A stretch of DNA of 64,000 nt from Pseudopithomyces maydicus (lineage: Eukaryota; Ascomycota; Dothideomycetes; Pleosporales; Didymosphaeriaceae). The notes under the pieces were generated by a model. The model worked only from the letters and a program-made list of their open reading frames with translations. It ran no database searches and was not told the DNA's origin. Below are positions 22,067 to 34,514 of the stretch, piece after piece (position 1 is the stretch's first letter; each line of letters begins with the position of its first letter). The stretch is taken from contig JANTUC010000003.1 of assembly GCA_026873275.1 (NCBI GenBank), positions 1,116,001 through 1,180,000 on the forward strand, read 5' to 3'. A program made the position numbers and the translations under genes.

Positions 22067-24941
22067 TGTTGCGTGGGAGATCCAATTGACCTCTAGCGAT
22101 GTAAAGGAGAATTATTGGAGACTAACCCGCCAGACGAGACACTATACTGTGACCTGTACCTATGATGGTCTTAAAGCAAAGCCCCCGTGTCATGGGTGTG
22201 CTCACATGCTCTACATATTCTTACTATCCTTGACAAGGGAAAAACAAGACTGAGTCCGGTACGTTGTGAACCGGTGAATATTTGAGAACAGGGGCATGAC
22301 GAGCAGTCTAGGATTATCAGGCGATTTCTTTTAGAAAGTTCTCATTGGGAAACGTTTATGACTATGTGGGGAACATATGTGTTCGATAACAGTAGCTTCA
22401 CTGTGTTAGTGCCCGAATTTGAACGCCGCGGCCGCATGTGGTTCCCTTCGCTACCTCGCCCACGTAGTGGGTGACTTGCAACAGTAAGTGGAGTGTATGA
22501 AAGTGGTAATACGACGCTTGATTTGACGTATTACTCAGGAAGCAAACAGGTTCGTTGGATTGCCCCACATACAAACGAGGGGTTTACACGTATTCTCGGG
22601 GATATCCTGTGGAGATACCTATTCGGCTGAGAATTGAAAGCTGAAGCTTTGTAATGTGGGTCAGAACCATTGAGACATGATGGATTCGAGTACTACGATA
22701 GGTACACCACAACTTCCTACTGTGCAACTGACCGTCATGGCTAAGCCTTCTTGTTTTGTGATAGTCCAGAAATTCGAACATCCTCGGTCTGGAGATATCG
22801 ATATAATTCCGAGAAGGTACAGACTAGCCATTGCAGCCGGTACTGCGGATCAATGTTAGTTCCGTACGCTAGGCCTCAAATCCCAACAATTTGGCTCAGT
22901 GTCATCTAGATTCAATACAAGCTTCTGCAACGCTTTTGGTGGCGCAAGAGATCCTTGAAACAGAACCACTGCGTGTTTAGCTCCATTTTGCCCCCGAAGT
23001 CGTTCGATTTTCTTAAACCAATCAAAGCGAGCAGAGGATACCTCTCACTTTGTAAAGGGCTGATGATAACGCTCTTCAGGCTGATCTCTAGATAATCTTA
23101 CTGGACACTGAATCTGCGTACCAGACGCCGAGACTGTCAAAATCTCCTCGGTTAGCAATGTTCGTAATTATTTGCAGCAGAAAAACCTGCATGAGTTTTA
23201 GATGCTACCATTCTCGTAGCTTGGAAGACTGGTGGGGCGACCCTCGTATACGAGATTCGATAGTATCTCAGCGCATGTAATACGGAACAGCTCCTAGACA
23301 ATGTGCCTGTGCAAGCCACATGACGCGGTAATCCCAGACAAAGCTTAAAACGACGAGCGCAGCAATGCGGGAACTCTTTCGACTTCAGCATTAGTGAGGT
23401 AAGGAATACCAATGTTCGACGTTCGATGGACCCGGTCTTCAAAGACGACTTCGCAGAAGTACCGGATACTATTATACGACTCATCGTGGTAACCGCATGC
23501 CAGCAAAAGGCCACCCAAACTCCGGTAAGCTTATGCGACAAGGCCGCATGGAGATAGGCCGAAGTAGACTACCTAGCTGTCATACTGTAGCACGCCCCAG
23601 CAAACGATTAGCGCGTAGCGATGACGAAGGTGAGGTGCGGGCGCTACCAAGTGCACTGATCACAACCCTCGGAGTGTGTGATCGCTACGCCCATTGTCTG
23701 TTGGTCGGAGCTCGGCCCTTGCTGCAGCCCCCCATGTTGTCGGCTGTGGCGGCATGTTGTGTGATATACCTAGGTAGTGGACCGTGTCCGTGTTTGTTGG
23801 GTCGCGGAAACACGGTAGACTACATGCACGGCGCGATGTCTCACCGCCCCGCCATGGCATTATGTGGCTGCGTTATCGGAAATGCAACCCCAACAACTTG
23901 AAGACATTAGATTTTCGTAACATCACAAATGGGGTGGCTCGAAGAACTGGTAATCCTGATAACTTCAACTTGGAGACCATGCGACTTGCATCAGTCGCCA
24001 GTGCATCCCAGACTGGGAGAGCAAGACCGTATTATTGATAACCCGACAGTACATGTGTAGATACTATTCATATGTAGTCTGTCTACTTCTTCATCTCTAA
24101 CCGGAACTCCTACGTATCAGTTCCTGAGCCTTCCCATATGTCTGGTGGGTGATCAAGCTTGATGCATAGATATCAGATCGTCCTGAAGTAAAGCGAGCAA
24201 TGCCACTAGTAGTCTAGTACAATCAAAAAGCCCTTGAATTTATATGAGTACTACTTGATATATTGCTCAGACTTCTTTCTGTTTCCAACGTCGTTCATGT
24301 GACGAGGGCATGTACCACTTCTTTTTTAATCTTGAGTCCATACCCTCATAGATACTTGACACCGAATCTTCACTTCAAGAAGATCCACCCGAAGGTTAAG
24401 ACAAAGCAAAGTCAAGGATCTGTCAAACTCATATCCACGCGTCCGTAGTCTTTTCCCCATTTAGTATCTTGCGATGCGGCCTTCATCAACCGGAATACAT
24501 GTCCCACTCGTCATCACAATGTGTTTCCCATCTAACTCATGGGCCTGACAGAACGCGCTTGAAGAATTTATGCATTGTTACGCATACACAAAATATTTTA
24601 ATACTCATGTCACACATTGATAATTGAAGTACATATGATACCCCGCACTCTCTGGGTCCAGCTAACGGTCGGCATGTGGCCGATTCTCAGACGTCGGAGT
24701 GGCTGGTAAGTTCCACGTGGAATTTAGGTCAGACCACATTGTCATGATGCATAGCCCACGGAAGCGCTCGAGAGATGCACGAATACTTGCAGATCATCAA
24801 AACGTCGACCAGTCATTGCGGGGATAACCATCGAACGCAGGATTTTGAACATTGTTAATCACAACGTCATCTTTCGCTGTAATATTTGCCTCTCCGTGAC
24901 CATTCTGCGGTTCCCATCAGCGGAGATCGGCTCATAAATGG
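22067..24941. other. Gene-poor stretch, nothing recognised
   Basis: About 2.9 kb with no open frame of family resemblance on either strand, no spliceable set of exons that I could find, no terminal repeats and no transposase-like reading. Base composition is unremarkable, with some AT-rich patches near 24200-24620. The first few hundred bases should hold the copper oxidase promoter. It may contain decayed sequence or a non-coding transcript. Confidence 0.5.
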
Positions 24942-27797
24942 TTACCTCTCAAAAGGCAATGCATTCCTGCTTACCAGGCTATGGTACCCCAGCCTCTCGC
25001 GGCTGGAATACACCTTGACACATCCCTCAACTGAACACCTCCAGTATCTTACATCAGCTTCCACGAGCTCCATTGCTCGATCATATAGCTGTCGAGTCAG
25101 AGGACGATCAGCTGCCTCGAACGGCTCTGGTCCCCCGTTAACATCGCAGCAAAACGCCATAAATGGCATGTTCTCTACGATGGTTGCTGCTGTCGGGCGA
25201 TTTGTCGGATCTCGACTAAGCATAAGCGCAACCAATTCGGTGATATGAGAATGCGGTGTATCGGACTCAAAGCCATAACTTGTAAGACAAAGATCGCGCA
25301 CGAAATCTTGTACATTAGGTGCATGCATGGCGTATGATCGGTCCACGGGATCGGATTCTCGAATCGAATGCAAGAGCTCCAGGTTTTCAATGCGGGGGTC
25401 AACTGGGAAAGCTAAAACTGATAACATCTCCGCATACACAGCGCCGAGTGAGAAAATGTCAGCCTTTTGATCGCGATGCTCCTGCGCGATTACCTCAGGC
25501 GCAGCGTAAATTTTCGTGTAAGCAATGGGTGTCTCTGTGTTGATGTCATCCGTGGAGCGGTAAGATCTAGCGATTCCAAAGTCTGCAATATATATCTTGA
25601 ACTTCCCCTGGTTGCAGATTATACTGCTGTGCATATCCCGCACAAGGAGATTTTTGGGCTTTAGATCCATATGTTTCATTAGTTTGTCGTGTATGTAAGC
25701 TACAGCCTTGGCAAGGCAGCGCAGAAAAGTAGACGTGGAGTATAGACGAACATCGCGTTCCTCGCGGGATAAATCACTTTTGATAGACTCAAGAAAGACG
25801 TCTAAAGTGTAGTCGGCCACAGGATATAGCAGGATAGACAGCCTGCTTGGTAATATATAGGTCCCGACGACTCTAATGACATGCGGATGCTTCAACTTTT
25901 GCAGGTGCTCGACTTCCTCAAGGGCCTCCTCTTTCTTCAGTTGCCTGCTCACGTGAACAGTCTTGCCTGATAGAAAGTGTCAGCAGGTTTTACCGAGATC
26001 AGCTGTAGGAGATTACAAGTAGGATGATGGCTGTTCAGTGCACAAAGTTAAGGGGTGTATCGTCGCGCAGTTCGAGCTACTGGTGTTTCAAAAAACTTGA
26101 ATATAATGTCATAGTAAAGTCGGGATATATGCACGTCTCCAAAATCATACCGATTTCCATCTCTAGTACGCAGTTGAGAAGATCACTTACGGGCTAGACG
26201 GATTCTCCGGCATTTTACACTGTCCACTAGCGCTGAAGCGCTATGCCCTAAAATCTTCTCATACTCAAGTGGAATCGCGTCTTCTTCTGCTGATTCAAAC
26301 TCGGCGTGTTGTCCTCGGCCTGACCAATTCATCTCTTCGAAAGGGTCTGGTATGAGGCCCTTTTGGCGAAGATATTTGTTCCAAGCGGAAGTATTTCTGC
26401 CGATGCATCAGTTAACTGTATTTACACAGAGTATATAGAAAGTGCAAATTTATGAGTCTCAGGCGCTGGTTGTAGTTGCTGCGCAATCAAGAACTTATCA
26501 CACACCCAGGAGATATCCCGAGTAGAGTCGCACGTGGAAAAGCACAACAGCAACTTATTTCTGGCCGAATAGGGAAGCTAAAAAGAAAAGAAAAAAAGAA
26601 AACTGGCCATTTGAAACATCAGGGTCCAGTGAGTACATACGTATCACTCGTAGGTAACTCTTGAGGATTGTGGCTAGACTCAGGAGTTGCGAAGACAGTC
26701 CCTCCACTCATGATAGACCGAGGAGTCTTGAAAAAATCCATAGCTGATGTTGAAGATTCTCCACTGTTCTCAGGTAAAAGATCGAAACGAACTTTTGGTT
26801 TGAAACGAGTAGCCAGAGTAGGGATAGGACGAGGTACAGGACGGCCTTGTCGCATTACCCTTGCTCCGGCAATTGCTGTTTGTGGAAATTGACGCGCGCC
26901 ATCGTCACCGACGGTGGAATTATCGGAGTCTGTATGCAGAAACAAACCAAAGCTACCACCAGGAGACGTTTCGCGCGATAAAGGTGACATGGGAGAATAA
27001 AAGGTTTCATCCATACTTGGAGGGCTTTTGAAATACCACCCGCCACGGAGATATTCAATAGCCCAGCTTGAAGTGGACTTGGGTTTTTTTCTTGAGAGGA
27101 ATGAGGTTCTTTCGTGAGAGTGTAAATGTTGCACAGCTATGTTAGTGCTGGGCGCCTCTTCCCATGAGCTAGGGAACTGAGTTACATCATTGCTATCAGC
27201 CGAGTATAGCATAGGCAGAGTTGGTCCCGCAGGGTTTACTTCAGGGATTTCATCTGGTTGTTCTGAATGGTGCGGTACTTCTCGTGGGCTCGCATTGAGG
27301 AGTTGATAGGGTTCGTTAACATTGGCAACCGGCATATTGGAAACCAGAGGCGGAGGTATCGGGGACTCGGATGAATCTAAGGGCATACCGGTATAGTCAT
27401 TTCTGTGTGCGAGTCTGGCGACAAATTCATGCAGCAAGTTCACGGCATGCTGATACCTCTTAGTAGCCAAGTCAGCGCTCTCTGGGTCAAGCGCTAACAG
27501 CTTCCTCCCTTCATTTTCAGCCCATGAACTTATACTACTGGTACCGTCTATCATATCAGATCTTTTACTCTTCCGGATATCATCCGCGAGGTGTTCTATC
27601 GATTCGAGGAGTTCGGCGGTCGAACACCGGATATTCTTGCGCGTCCATGCAACTGGAAAGCCAGCTCCAGCCCCATAACCATCAATGTAGGCTTTTATGA
27701 TATAGTAATATGGTCGCGAAGTGCTTTGTTGTTGTGGCGAGAGTTCGGTTCCAGTGACTCGATCGTAGGGCTGGAAGTTCGTAGCGGGGAGAGGCAT
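24942..27797 (-). CDS. Protein kinase with long N-terminal region and C-terminal zinc-finger-like end
   Basis: Minus-strand exons 27797-26641, 26396-26191 and 25966-24942 give 795 residues; phases match at both junctions (introns 244 and 224 bases, longer than elsewhere in the window). Residues 1-150 form an unrecognised domain (YYYIIKAYIDGYGAG, then helices), followed by a Ser/Pro-rich linker. The kinase domain runs about 425-720: glycine-loop equivalent LGHSASALVDSV, VEHLQKLKHPHVIRVVGTY, catalytic loop HMDLKPKN (HMD instead of HRD, about 553-560), DFGIARSY (about 583) and the activation-segment motif AAPEV. The end reads YWRCSVEGCVKVYSSRERLGYH, spaced like a C2H2 finger (C-x4-C). The kinase is likely active because Lys, Asp and DFG are present. 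A start at 27836 would add 13 residues. Such kinases are common and poorly studied in moulds; target unknown. Confidence 0.82.
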
Positions 27798-29289
27798 TTT
27801 CGTATCGCTTGGAACACCGCATCGGCGGTCTAGCAAACGCTAGCTAGTTACTGGAGGTCAGACAATGCGAAGCGTGTGTTGTAGCACTAGGTGAAGTTCA
27901 TTGAGGTATCGTGGAAGAGAAACGGCAGTGGAAAGCTCGCCAACATTAGCAAGGCTACGGCGAACCGGGGTGAGCGGATGAGGGATTGCTTCGCCGCCGC
28001 CACGAGCGTGATCACGCGCATCATATCGCCAACGTGATGAAAAACTCCAGTGCTTCAGTACTCCCGAAAGACGGGACTACCTTGCGACCATAGTGATTAG
28101 TTTTGTTTACAATGCGTCGCACAACGGAATCTTGGTGTGGAGGCCTAACGTCAGTCAGGCGAAGCCAAGCCGGCGGTGTAGCCACGACAGTGTACGAAGG
28201 TGCAGCAACCAAGTCGCAATAGCTATGCACATGTACATATGTATGTAGGTACTATTCCACATCCGTCTTCAATTCTATCAAAGATTCAAGCTCTATCGGT
28301 TAGGGGTCCATCGGTCGAATTGACAAGCCGCTCCAACGTCGAAACTACATAGTCTATATGTTTAGGTACGTGCACAGTACTGCGCCTGCCTGCAGCCTTG
28401 CGCGAGAATGTACTGCCAAGGGCACCCGTGCACGCCGCTGGACCTGCAAGCGTGCCCTGAACATCCGATCGAGGCTCGAAATGTGGGTTCCCAACCGGAC
28501 TACCATTCATAACGGCCAAGTCGCACGAATCGCAATCTTCCCAACTGCCCACCTTACCAACATTGTGCCAACGCGTTATGGGCACCAATCTCGTTTCGCA
28601 GGGCTGAGTCAATCCTGATGTGGTTGCCGTAGACTTCGGTCTCGACCTCTGGAGTCTACCTCTCGCGTTACCGGCTGATACCTCTATACGTCAAGGGTTC
28701 AAGAAGTCACCATCTTTGTGCTGGCACTAGGCAATGTATTGTCAACGGCTGGCTTGCGTGGTTCTCGAGAAAAGAAGAACGCCTAACACAGCCGCGTTAC
28801 CATCTGTGTTTCACTAATAACTTGACCAACCAGTCAAGGAAGCGCAATGACTGATTACTAACATGATGCGACGACATACACAGCACTCTGTTTCAAATAT
28901 CTAGTACAAAGACCAAGCATCGTGGAAGGATTTAGTGCTTCACGCTTCCTGGTGGTCCAGGCTCCTGTAGGAACAAGTTGTATTCCTTCAGGATCCTCAT
29001 CATGTTGATAGCTGCCTCTCATGTACTGGAATAAAGAAGTGCCACCTCTAGCAGTGCTGGTGTCCATTCTTTTTCTCTCAATGATAATTTACAAAACTTT
29101 TCTCCTCCAATCAACTAATCTACTACTATTACTACCACTACCTGGATTCTCATTTAGGAATCAGAAAGCCTAATTGCTCTCTAGCTAGAACTGTTCTTGT
29201 TACGACCCGGCTCATGGATTACTATATTTTAAGAATCTGGGCGCGATAATTTCTCACCCGTACACAGTTGAATCTGGATCACAATCACA
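27798..29289. other. Divergent intergenic region, kinase to DUF3176-type gene
   Basis: About 1.5 kb between two divergent starts. I recognise no gene. The last 250 bases before 29290 are AT-rich with pyrimidine blocks, fitting a promoter and leader. A short frame at 28286-28618 is open on both strands but has no family resemblance. Confidence 0.5.
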
Positions 29290-31502
29290 ATGGCGACTTT
29301 AGGGTCTGGCTCTGTATACGCTCGGGCATCACGTCAAGGCGATGAGGATTCTGTGTCAATGTTGTCACACGTGGATTTAAGCCCTGAACAGCCCCAATAC
29401 GTGGAATTTCAAGCGGATGACGGCCAAAAATCTTCACCTGATGACGAGATGTCTGAACGGCTACCAACATGGCATTCAACGAGTACTCGGCCGCGAGTAT
29501 CCATCCCACCCGAGAACCGTCGCGTTTCCAGGCCGACTATGGGATTCTCGGTTTTTGGAAATGATGTTGAGCCAGAGACAGTATATCAAGAACAGGTTGC
29601 ATGGGCAAATTCGACTCGATTCAAATCTCAGCCACCAGCTTATTCCAAACCGCAGATGGCGCAGACAGTGTCGTTAAGTACAACAAACGGGGGCCTCCAA
29701 CATGGCATAAATATTTCCGCCAACCTCGCCATATGCTTGAGCCTTGGACCACAGGGCTATGGATCCGATTTCCGTGGTCGGGTTTTGGGGCACTTATCCT
29801 CATCACACTGCTCACTGTTGCATCCGCTACTGTCCTTCTTACTAGTCACGGCACGTCTCCAGAAGAGTGGAGAGTAGGAAATGACAACACCCAACCACAT
29901 GTTTACGTCTCAGTATTCGAGATGATTATGAATTTCTTGATTTTGTTCGCTTTGACACAGGGTGTCGTCATACGGTTCTGGCGCCAACTGTTACACGGGG
30001 CGATGCTTGACTCTATTCACGACACATACGATTCTATCCATTTATGGTCTGCAATCAAGCGAGCTGTGCGACTCAAATTCAACCTTGTCGCATTGGCTTG
30101 CATATTGGCATCGATATCATTCGCAAGAGGGCCACTGTTCCAGCGCGCGTTGATTCTCGCCAAAGATGAACAAAAAGACGTCCGAGGCGTTCTGGATCTC
30201 AGCATAGCCCCATACCCTCTCATTTCCTTTTTTGAGAACAACCAGCCGGATCCTCGTAGGAAGGGAGACATGTCGTCGATATTTTCAAACGTGATAAAGG
30301 GGCTTATCGCAGGAGACTCATTGCCGTATGAGCAGCCGAGCTCTTGTGGTGAATTCTGTACCAGCGATATCAAAGCCTATACATTTCAGGCCAAATGCCA
30401 CTCGACAGTTCAAAACATCGACATCCATACAACAATGCGGGAATGTGATAGCTGCACGACCGACCAATGTACAAGCGATTGCCGATTACGCCAGCAGGCT
30501 GGCCTCAGCGCAACCTTCTTTTCGATTGGTTATGAAAAGGCAGATGAGCAATTGGTTTTGACCAGTGCCCACAAAGACAAAACATCCTGCAGCGGCGAAG
30601 TCACTTTTCAAAGGTGCATACTAACAGAAACCATGGCTGACATGGCAATTGTCTTGACAAACGGCACCATCGACCAGCGATCTGATGCGCGCCTCTCTCA
30701 ATTCTATAACGAGACGATACCTGCTAATGGGAGCTTTATAAATAGCTACTGGCCGATAGCTTTCAATGCTCTGTTTCCCTCGGTAGTAGTGAACGTCACT
30801 GCACCCGAGGGCTCTAGGAAGCTCGAATACAGCAGATGTTTACAACTCGGAGTAAGCAATTTAGCAGGCTCCCCAGATGCGGCTTCATGCTCAAATTGGA
30901 CGTTGTCACCAGCGCTGGAATTTCACGACCCAAGCATAACCTTCGCCGGTGAATACGATACAAATGCAAAGGAGGATCCCCTGTGCGGACTCAGCTGGAA
31001 CGACCCAATGCCATCCATGATATCTACAATGCAGTCCCTCGCCTTCCGCACCACGATCGCCATGGCCACCGCCCCCGATTCGGAGTTTGCGCCATCCCTC
31101 ACCAACCGCCCTCTCATGGACGTGCGGTCAACCTGGACGCAACGCATTTCAGCGACGGGTTCCCACACACTCTATCTTTATCATGCTTCTCCGCTTCTCG
31201 TCGCCCTCGGGATCGTAGTCTCACTGACGGGGGTCGCAGCCGTCGCACCGCTGTACTGGGGGTTCTGGGAAATGGGTCGAAAGGTCAGCCTGAATCCTTT
31301 AGAGATTGCGAGGGCGTTCGGAGCGCCCATGATGGAGGGGTTGGACGGCAACACGACGCCAGACATGATGATGGTTGAGAGGGGTAGCACGTGTGTAAAG
31401 TATGGGGCGTTGGATCGGTATGGCGAGGGTAAACAGCTCAGGGTGGAGCAAACGGAGAGATGCAATATAAGGACGCCGTGGCAGGGAGAGATATTTGGGT
31501 AG
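29290..31502 (+). CDS. Fungal multi-span membrane protein, DUF3176 type (one apparent missing base)
   Basis: Predicted plasma- or inner-membrane protein of a fungal-only family with unknown role. The layout is typical: a cytosolic, disordered N-terminus of about 150 residues, three membrane spans at about 165-185 (GALILITLLTVASATVLL), 210-235 and 268-290, a large extracytoplasmic region with many cysteines (CGEFC, CDSCTTDQCTSDC) and N-glycosylation sequons, then one span near 645 (LLVALGIVVSLTGVAAVAPLYWGF) and a short tail containing NPLEIARAFGAPMM. The start at 29290 is the first Met of the frame. Oddity: the N-terminal part and the rest lie in different frames that meet at the G5 run 29689-29693. 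One extra G gives a continuous 737-residue protein with length divisible by three, and I found no intron of suitable phase. Family name is from pattern memory. Confidence 0.8.
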
Positions 31503-32960
31503 TGAGCTATGATCTTTACTTTTAACTTCCTCTTTCACATACGACCATAGGACCTTGAGAACAGAGCTTCCCGTTCGCTCAGCTGTACTTAAGCAGGGTA
31601 CCGGCGGATTAGTAGTTAGGTGGGTGACCACTAGCGAATCCCCGCTGTTGTATGTTTTTTTTTTCTTTTCTTTTGTCCCCTTTGCAGATGTGCATGTCGA
31701 CGTCCTCTTATGGTCGTATCATCACGGCGTTAGGGGTGGAAAGACTTTTTGCTCCGTGCTGGAAAAGCGGTATACCGTAGTGTTTTTTGGTGGCCTACTG
31801 GGTACCGGTAATGCTAGGACGCTAAAGATTCCGCTCGCGCCCGGTACCGACGGTCACGAGACTAAAGTTTAGCCCTGGAGTGAGGTCTATCTATTAGTTG
31901 TACGGTACAAGAGACGCCGGCGGCGCGCGCGCTCTCCGACAGCGGAGGCGGGAGGCGAAAGATGATGATGGCTCACGGGCCGAAGCAACCTCTCAGTTCC
32001 ATCCGACCTGGTCATCAGGCAACGGAGGCTTGGTTCCGCGAGCGGGGGAAAGAGAGCAAAGCGGGCGGCTTGTCGGGTTGTCCTGCGTGACGTTGATGGG
32101 GATGCAAGCTGAGAGAGGGTCCAGGCAGCGGAGGTGGCCGCGGGGGAGTTTAGTGGAGGCTTAGTGGAGGCTTAGTGGAGGCGGGAGCGCTAATGGCGGG
32201 TCGATGGCTTTATCTCTCCCGCACGCGACCTCGGGCGTCCCCCCCAGAGATAAGAACGTTACTCGTCCAGTCATGCTTTCCCATGCGCCCTCGATAGCCG
32301 CCTGCTTGGCCTTGTTTCGGTCATCCGCACCAGCTGTGGGACCCGCTGCAAGAGCGCCGATGCCCCCGTAGTCAGCTGTTGACTTGACGTGAATGAGTCT
32401 TGGGACCATGACACCGTACAAGCCCCATTCAAGCCCCGTCCCGCCTTGTTCTCTCTCAACACGCCTGGGTTGCCTTGGCCTGAGAGAGAGGCTGCTGCTC
32501 GTTCTTCTCTTTCATTAACCACACACAGCCTGGAACGCGTCCTGACCCAGCCATCCTTCGAGTTCCCGGCTCGGTATAGTTGCTCCGCCGAGGGATCGAC
32601 GTCAGACGGCATACGGCGTACAGCACAGGTCGTGAACACGAACACGAACAGCCCTCGAGTCCACCTCTGCAGTATCTGTCTTCCTGCTGCTCTGTTAGCC
32701 GTTGTCGCGGAAGGGACCTGCTACACACGGAAGCTGCGACACAACCCACAACCCGTTCACAGGAAGAAGTCCCGTTTGACACGGAGTCACGCAGTCCTGG
32801 GCGAAGAGGAGGATACAAAGAGCATTCCTACACTTCACATACTGCAGGCTTCACCGGCTGCCCGCCATACCATACGTGGAATTTATATTCCAACCGCCTC
32901 GCACCTCGAGCACGCCGCCTTTCGCTCGCCATCGCTCGCCATTGCTGCGCCTATGACACC
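31503..32960. other. Intergenic / long leader of the PQ-loop gene
   Basis: About 1.5 kb. The PQ-loop reading frame is open upstream to 32580 but that part lacks conserved sequence. The segment 32440-32960 is C-rich and looks like leader. GC-rich purine-biased sequence occurs around 31900-32180, including a short tandem repeat. No other gene recognised. Confidence 0.5.
32150..32182. repeat. 11-bp tandem repeat, three units
   Basis: Three perfect head-to-tail copies of TTAGTGGAGGC upstream of the PQ-loop transporter gene. The unit is not telomeric (not TTAGGG). No function can be assigned. Confidence 0.9.
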
Positions 32961-34514
32961 ATGCCGCCCTACCTAGCACCCCTACACATATCTCATCACT
33001 CGTTACCCGACCGTTGCGAGCCTGCAAACGAGTTTCTCTACAGTCTTTCCGTTACCTTCGGCTCGTGTATACCTACAAACCTCGCCCTCATCTCTACTGT
33101 ACTCGGTACATGTAGTATTGTATCGTGGCTGTTTGCTCAGCTCCCGCAAATATACAAGAACCACAAGCTCAAGTCAACGTCGGGTTTGAGCATATTCTTC
33201 CTGACCGAGTGGCTGCTTGGCGATGTGTCAAACCTGCTCGGGTCGCTGTTCACCCAGCAAGCAACATGGCAGGTCATCATAGCAAGTTACTACGTGTTCG
33301 TGGACTGCGCGCTTTGCGGCCAGTGGGTGTGGTACGGCCTACTCAAGCACGGGCGGCCGTTGCGTTCGATATGGGGGCGACCCAAGAGCCCAAACAACGA
33401 TAATGGGCCGCCTCGCCAGGATCAGACTTTGAACAATTCACCCAAACCTGCAAAACAGGGCGACAAAAGCACCGTTGTTCCTATTGCGACACATGGTCTG
33501 GGGCCAGATGGGTTGGACCAGCTGACAGGCAGTCCCGGCCGCAGCATGTCCTTCCGCTCAAATCCCATGGACGCTTTCCGGATCCCCAACTACGCTCGTT
33601 CGCCAGCATCCACCAAAGAGATGTTTTTGGGAACACCGCCCACCGGTACGCCGACGAACAAAGACGTGAGACGCGCCGCTGCATCCAGCTCGCCTATGCT
33701 TTCTCCTTCGCCCAAAACCGTCCTTTACATTTCCCTAATCCTCGCCGTTCTTTCCAATACTGCGACAGCCAAGCATGTCAGTCCATTTGCCCCTGCTGCA
33801 TACTCAATTCACGCCGTGCAACCGCGCACCACAACCGTTTCCCATGCCTCGGCTTCCGAGATCGCTGGCAAAGTCCTTTCCTGGATGTCAACCATCCTCT
33901 ACCTCGGCTCTCGCCTCCCGCAACTCTACCAGAATCACGTTCGTAAATCCACTGCAGGCCTTAGCCCGACGCTCTTCGCTGCCGCCTTTTTCGGCAATCT
34001 TTTCTATTCCTCATCTCTTCTCACCAATCCTTGCGCCTGGTACGACTTTGCTCCTGGAGAAGGCGCTGGTTGGGTAGATGCCAAAGGCAGCGTGCGTGCC
34101 GACTGGGTCCTTCGCGCAACTCCTTTTTTCCTCGGTGCTGCTGGTGTTCTGATCATGGACGCAGCTGTCGGTCTGCAGTTCTGGTACTTTGGTGACAACG
34201 AGCCGCGTGGTCGCGGAAAACTCCGAGATGACGAGATCCTTGAAATTGTGGACCATGGGCTAAGACATAGGAAGAGGTTCCGCTGGCGAAGAGTGAGTGG
34301 TTGGATGAGGGGATGGGTGCCTGCCGTCAGTGTGGCGGGGACACCAAGTGTGAGTCGTGCGACGACGCCTGCGGAATCGCTCCGTGACGAAAGTCCTGCG
34401 AGCAGTTCGAGTATACCCATTCGTGGGGAAAGAGGCGGTGCGCTGGACGAAGCGAGGGCGCTGCTTGGGACGCAGAGACACGCTAGCCCGAGGAGTTATG
34501 GGGGTATAGAATAG
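32961..34514 (+). CDS. PQ-loop repeat membrane transporter
   Basis: Single-exon gene, 517 residues from the Met at 32961 (MPPYLAPLHISHHS). Two PQ-loop repeats are visible: SWLFAQLPQIYKNHKLKSTS near residue 60 and LGSRLPQLYQNHVRKSTAGLSP near residue 320. Each sits in a group of three spans joined by a long hydrophilic Pro/Ser-rich loop (about 140-250). The architecture is that of yeast Ypq1-3/Rtc2-type vacuolar cationic amino acid exporters (human PQLC2), so export of lysine, arginine or histidine from the vacuole is the likely role; the substrate is inference. The second half also has membrane segments ending in FFLGAAGVLIMDAAVGLQFW and a basic, Ser-rich cytosolic tail. The frame extends upstream to 32580, but the region before 32961 is compositionally odd and not family-like. 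Confidence 0.87.
   Translation: MPPYLAPLHISHHSLPDRCEPANEFLYSLSVTFGSCIPTNLALISTVLGTCSIVSWLFAQLPQIYKNHKLKSTSGLSIFFLTEWLLGDVSNLLGSLFTQQATWQVIIASYYVFVDCALCGQWVWYGLLKHGRPLRSIWGRPKSPNNDNGPPRQDQTLNNSPKPAKQGDKSTVVPIATHGLGPDGLDQLTGSPGRSMSFRSNPMDAFRIPNYARSPASTKEMFLGTPPTGTPTNKDVRRAAASSSPMLSPSPKTVLYISLILAVLSNTATAKHVSPFAPAAYSIHAVQPRTTTVSHASASEIAGKVLSWMSTILYLGSRLPQLYQNHVRKSTAGLSPTLFAAAFFGNLFYSSSLLTNPCAWYDFAPGEGAGWVDAKGSVRADWVLRATPFFLGAAGVLIMDAAVGLQFWYFGDNEPRGRGKLRDDEILEIVDHGLRHRKRFRWRRVSGWMRGWVPAVSVAGTPSVSRATTPAESLRDESPASSSSIPIRGERGGALDEARALLGTQRHASPRSYGGIE

Noticed and set aside
22067..29289. Transposon remnants
   Set aside because: I found no transposase, reverse transcriptase or terminal repeat wording on either strand in the gene-free intervals; heavily decayed elements cannot be excluded by eye.
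32580..32960. N-terminal extension of the PQ-loop protein
   Set aside because: The frame is open, but its Arg/Ser/Cys-rich composition and lack of membrane or family sequence fit a transcribed leader.
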